A DNA stretch of 9,775 bases. It comes from Candidatus Aphodoplasma excrementigallinarum. Its GTDB lineage: Bacteria; Bacillota; Clostridia; UBA1381; UMGS1253. The stretch lies in NCBI GenBank assembly GCA_018713805.1, contig DVOF01000022.1, forward strand, positions 1 through 9,775, given 5' to 3'. Under the pieces are notes generated by a model, which saw only the letters and a list, made by a program, of their open reading frames with translations, searched no databases and was not told the origin of the DNA. Shown piece by piece: positions 7,510 through 9,775 of the stretch. Made by a program: the position numbers and the translations under genes. Numbering within the stretch: the stretch's first letter is position 1; the number at the start of each line of letters is the position of its first letter.

Positions 7510-7541
7510 AAAAAGCTTTGCACAACTGTGCAAAGCTTTTT
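7510..7541. terminator. Bidirectional Rho-independent terminator between oxidoreductase and nucleoside hydrolase genes
   Basis: A perfect 15-bp inverted repeat (7510-7525 region with 7527-7541) whose 14-base arms AAAAGCTTTGCACA and TGTGCAAAGCTTTT flank a two-base centre AC. The A run on one side and T run on the other allow termination in both directions. It lies 12 bases after the stop codon at 7497 and 11 bases before the stop codon of the convergent gene at 7553. Confidence 0.92.
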
Positions 7542-7552
7542 TGCGCCTGTTT

Positions 7553-8431
7553 TCAGTTTACAACCGAGAAATAATGCTCGAAAAACCGTGCGGTGTCCAC
7601 CGTTTCCGCTACAAAATGGCGCCCCTGCTCCGACGGCATAAAGTAGGTAATGCCGCCGCAGCGTTCGTTCGCCGTTTCGACCTCTACCGTGCCGCGTGCA
7701 AAGCTGCACAGTGCCGGGTCAAACAGGCACGCCGCCGCAAGCGGGTCGTGGAAGGTGACCGTACCGTCGCAGCAATCGCACCACTTCTCCACATAGGGCA
7801 AAACAGGCCGCAGCACCGGCGCGGTAAACCGCCTATGTACCTCCTCCGGCGACAGCTTGACTTGCAGCGTCGCGTCCAGCCCAACGGCATAGAGCTTCTT
7901 GATATCTTGGTTTTCATAAACGATGCGCGACGCAAACGGGTCGCAGCGCACGTTCCACTCGCTTATGGGCATATCGAGCCGGTTGAAAAAGTTGCCCGAC
8001 ATAAGCATGACAGATTTTAGCAACCCAGCCGTTTCCGGATAGGTCAGGAACAGCAGCGCCACATTTGTCAGCGGCCCAATCGCAAGCAGGGTGATTTCGT
8101 TCGGATTCTGCACAATAACGTCGCGCATAAAGGCAACCGCCGCATTCGGCGCAAAATCCGCCCGGTGCGGCCAAGCCGCAATGCCGTCCGCCTGCGGCGC
8201 GCGCGGCTGGAGCTGCTTTGTAAACATCGGCGCGCCCGTGCCGGAGTAAATTGGGATATCCTTCCCCGCCGCCGTGCAGATTGCGCTTGCAAGCCGGGCG
8301 CGCCGCTCCGGCTCGCCGCTCACTGTCGTTATGCCGGCCAGCTCGCATTCCGGCTGGCAGAGCAGGTACGCCAGCGCGATGGAATCGTCAATGTCGCTCC
8401 CAATATCGGTATCGAGTAATATTTTCTGCAT
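7553..8431 (-). CDS. Inosine-uridine preferring nucleoside hydrolase family protein
   Basis: 292 residues, near the usual 300-330 of the family. The N-terminus has LLDTDIGSDIDDSIAL (5-20), the calcium-binding aspartate cluster, in the variant with one extra residue between Gly and the Asp pair (classical form DPGxDD). LLAIGPLTNVA (115-125) is the conserved mid motif, ISEWNVRCDPFAS (156-168) matches the ribose-binding E-x-N...DP segment, and FHDPLAA (227-233) supplies the His-Asp pair near the base and calcium. Such enzymes cleave N-ribosyl bonds to give ribose and a base in the cytoplasm. The variant cluster leaves the substrate open. An AGGA ribosome binding site lies about nine bases upstream. 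The gene has its own consensus promoter and an overlapping cre-like site, and lies 69 bases downstream of the FAD oxidoreductase gene on the same strand. Confidence 0.93.
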   Translation of the reverse strand: MQKILLDTDIGSDIDDSIALAYLLCQPECELAGITTVSGEPERRARLASAICTAAGKDIPIYSGTGAPMFTKQLQPRAPQADGIAAWPHRADFAPNAAVAFMRDVIVQNPNEITLLAIGPLTNVALLFLTYPETAGLLKSVMLMSGNFFNRLDMPISEWNVRCDPFASRIVYENQDIKKLYAVGLDATLQVKLSPEEVHRRFTAPVLRPVLPYVEKWCDCCDGTVTFHDPLAAACLFDPALCSFARGTVEVETANERCGGITYFMPSEQGRHFVAETVDTARFFEHYFSVVN

Positions 8432-8450
8432 GTCCCCACATCCTTTTCTG

Positions 8451-8464
8451 AGAAAGTGCTTTCA
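8451..8464 (-). promoter_or_regulatory. cre-like (CcpA/LacI-family) operator over the nucleoside hydrolase transcription start
   Basis: The minus strand reads TGAAAGCACTTTCT, matching the Bacillota catabolite-responsive consensus TGWNANCGNTNWCA at 12 of 14 positions; the mismatches are central G to A and the last base. Arms GAAAG/CTTTC form an inverted repeat. It overlaps the last base of the -10 and covers the predicted start site, a position typical of repression. Another LacI-family regulator could equally bind here. Confidence 0.6.
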
Positions 8465-8492
8465 TTATAAAACTCCTGTAGCGGAATGTCAA
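8464..8492 (-). promoter_or_regulatory. Consensus sigma-A promoter of the nucleoside hydrolase gene
   Basis: The minus strand has TTGACA (8492-8487), a 17-base spacer and TATAAT (8469-8464), an exact match in both boxes and spacing. The start site would be near 8457, leaving about 26 leader bases. It lies in the short gap after the FAD oxidoreductase gene, so the hydrolase can be transcribed independently. No terminator is visible for the upstream gene, so read-through is also possible. Confidence 0.9.
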
Positions 8493-8500
8493 TGCGCGGC

Positions 8501-9775
8501 TTATAAATGCTTTTGGATTTCTTTCACATCCACGTCGCGCAGCGCGATTCCTTCCCGCACGCTGATTGCGGCCGCAATGCCGCCCGCCTCCCCAATGCCG
8601 GCGCAGATCGGCATCACACGGAAATTGGAGTGCGCCATATGCGTGCCGGAGATGTTGCGCCCGGACAGGAGCAGGCCGTCTATCTTTTCGGGCACCAGGC
8701 ACCCGTACGGTATCGTGTAGCCCGCAATCTCCGGGAATTCCTTCTGCGCGCCCGTCTTGTCGAGGCCTGCGCCGGTGATGTTATGTACGTCGAAGTTGAA
8801 GCTTGCGTCGCGCACCACCCAGTCGGCAAACTGGCGCGAGGCGAGGATATCCTCTTCCGTGATTTGGGCAACGCCCTTAAAGTGGCGCGTCTCCCGGATA
8901 CCAATCAACGATGCCGAACTGATGAGGTAGCAAGACTCATATCCGGGCACGTACTCGCGCAGGAACTGTACAATTGCGTCCATCTGCGACCGGCAGATGA
9001 TTTCCGCCCGGGTGAGGCCCTCCGCCTTTGTGCCGTCGATGTCGATGGCGTTCGTCATGTTGCAGGTCACAATGCCGGGCAGCGTCGAGCGGTATAAGAG
9101 CACATGCCCCGCCGGGAACGGGAGATGCTCGCGTGCAAGCGCCTGCAGCTCGCCGCGCGGCGTTTCGTACGTGCTTTCAAACGAGCCTAAAAATACTGCC
9201 CGCTCCGTATCCACGCCGCCGACCTTGAACATAATCGTCGCGGGCTGCATCTTGCCGTCCTGCTCGCGGCCGAGCGTATAGGCCGCGCCCGCCTTTGCCG
9301 CAACATCGCCGTCGCCGCTCGCGTCGATGACCACCTTGGCCAGAATTGCCTCCCGTCCGGACTTGCTCTCACAGATGACGCCCCGCACGCAGCCATCCTC
9401 AACGATTGCGCCGCTTGCAAAGGTGTAGAGCTGGAGCTTTGCACCCGCCTCGTGGAGCATGGTCAAAAACAGCCCCTTGAGCTTTTCCGGGTCGATCGTG
9501 ATCGTTATCTTGCCTTTCAGCTCGCCTTCGTTGAGCTCCGCGCTCCGTTGCAGGATTTCGTGGTAGAGCTTGCTGCCCGACGTTCCGGTCCAATGGCTCA
9601 TCAGCCCCGCCGTCGCAATGCCGCCGACTGTGCCCTGCTGCTCGATCAGCAGGGTGTCCGCGCCCATGCGCGCAGCCGATATGGCCGCGCATACGCCCGC
9701 AGGCCCCGCCCCAACGACGAGGACGTCGGCCTCGTGCGTAATTGGAATCTGCCGTTTTGGTTCCTCGTAAAATTT
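8501..9775 (-). CDS. FAD-dependent oxidoreductase (FAD_oxidored family), 5' end beyond the window
   Basis: 424 residues are visible and the frame is still open at the window edge. An internal ATG at 9667 is not the real start, because the FAD-binding strand lies upstream of it: DVLVVGAGPAGVCAA (visible residues 17-31), with the dinucleotide motif GAGPAG and the ribose-binding Glu in LLIEQ (42-46). Further family hallmarks are VIDASGDGDVAAKAG (149-163), IGIRETR (291-297), and the C-terminal FAD motif LLSGRNISGTHMAHS followed by GIGEAGGIAAA (about 369-403). The family holds uncharacterised cytoplasmic flavoproteins, often near sugar-catabolism genes; the substrate is unknown. Only a few N-terminal residues are probably missing, since the Rossmann motif usually lies within the first few dozen residues. 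No intrinsic terminator is seen downstream. Confidence 0.93.
   Translation of the reverse strand, partial: KFYEEPKRQIPITHEADVLVVGAGPAGVCAAISAARMGADTLLIEQQGTVGGIATAGLMSHWTGTSGSKLYHEILQRSAELNEGELKGKITITIDPEKLKGLFLTMLHEAGAKLQLYTFASGAIVEDGCVRGVICESKSGREAILAKVVIDASGDGDVAAKAGAAYTLGREQDGKMQPATIMFKVGGVDTERAVFLGSFESTYETPRGELQALAREHLPFPAGHVLLYRSTLPGIVTCNMTNAIDIDGTKAEGLTRAEIICRSQMDAIVQFLREYVPGYESCYLISSASLIGIRETRHFKGVAQITEEDILASRQFADWVVRDASFNFDVHNITGAGLDKTGAQKEFPEIAGYTIPYGCLVPEKIDGLLLSGRNISGTHMAHSNFRVMPICAGIGEAGGIAAAISVREGIALRDVDVKEIQKHL

Noticed and set aside
7460..8020. 186-codon plus-strand frame spanning the 7510-7541 terminator
   Set aside because: It would cross a strong terminator and lie antisense to the nucleoside hydrolase; the Arg/Ala-rich translation is typical of a shadow frame.
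9665..9667. ATG at 9667 as the start of the FAD oxidoreductase
   Set aside because: The essential GAGPAG dinucleotide motif is encoded upstream of it in the same open frame, which continues to the window edge.

Overview
The window looks like chromosomal DNA of a Bacillota, probably an anaerobic clostridial lineage. This is inferred from strong GGAGG-type ribosome binding sites, consensus sigma-A promoters in AT-rich gaps, a cre-like operator, and a secreted protein with a copper-amine-oxidase-N 'stalk' module typical of Clostridia and Paenibacillus. Genes are GC-rich and intergenic DNA is AT-rich. I see no tRNA, rRNA, CRISPR array, transposase or phage gene.

Layout: (1) 44-3043 (+) is a large secreted multidomain protein, probably acting on polysaccharide, with an unrecognised helical core. 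A 17-bp-stem bidirectional terminator (3047-3084) separates it from the convergent tex gene. (2) 3090-5246 (-) is tex, an RNA-binding housekeeping protein, preceded 57 bp upstream on the same strand by a SAM methyltransferase gene (5304-6089). (3) 6090-6318 is a divergent intergenic region with two sigma-A promoters that are inverted near-copies of each other, a GC-rich palindrome between them, and a hairpin in the predicted rightward leader. (4) 6319-7497 (+) is a Gfo/Idh/MocA oxidoreductase ending at a second bidirectional terminator (7510-7541). (5) 7553-8431 (-) is an inosine-uridine-type nucleoside hydrolase with its own consensus promoter and an overlapping cre-like operator. (6) 8501 to the window end (-) is a FAD-dependent oxidoreductase whose first codons lie outside the window.

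How the genes may work together: a secreted carbohydrate-active-looking protein, a sugar-type NAD(P) oxidoreductase, a ribosyl hydrolase and a FAD oxidoreductase, with catabolite-type control at one of them, suggest a carbon-scavenging neighbourhood around housekeeping tex. The genes are mostly separate transcription units, so a single pathway is only a hypothesis. I found no clear new defence or mobile system. The items most worth a second look are the mirrored promoters, the cre-like site and the core of the 999-residue secreted protein.
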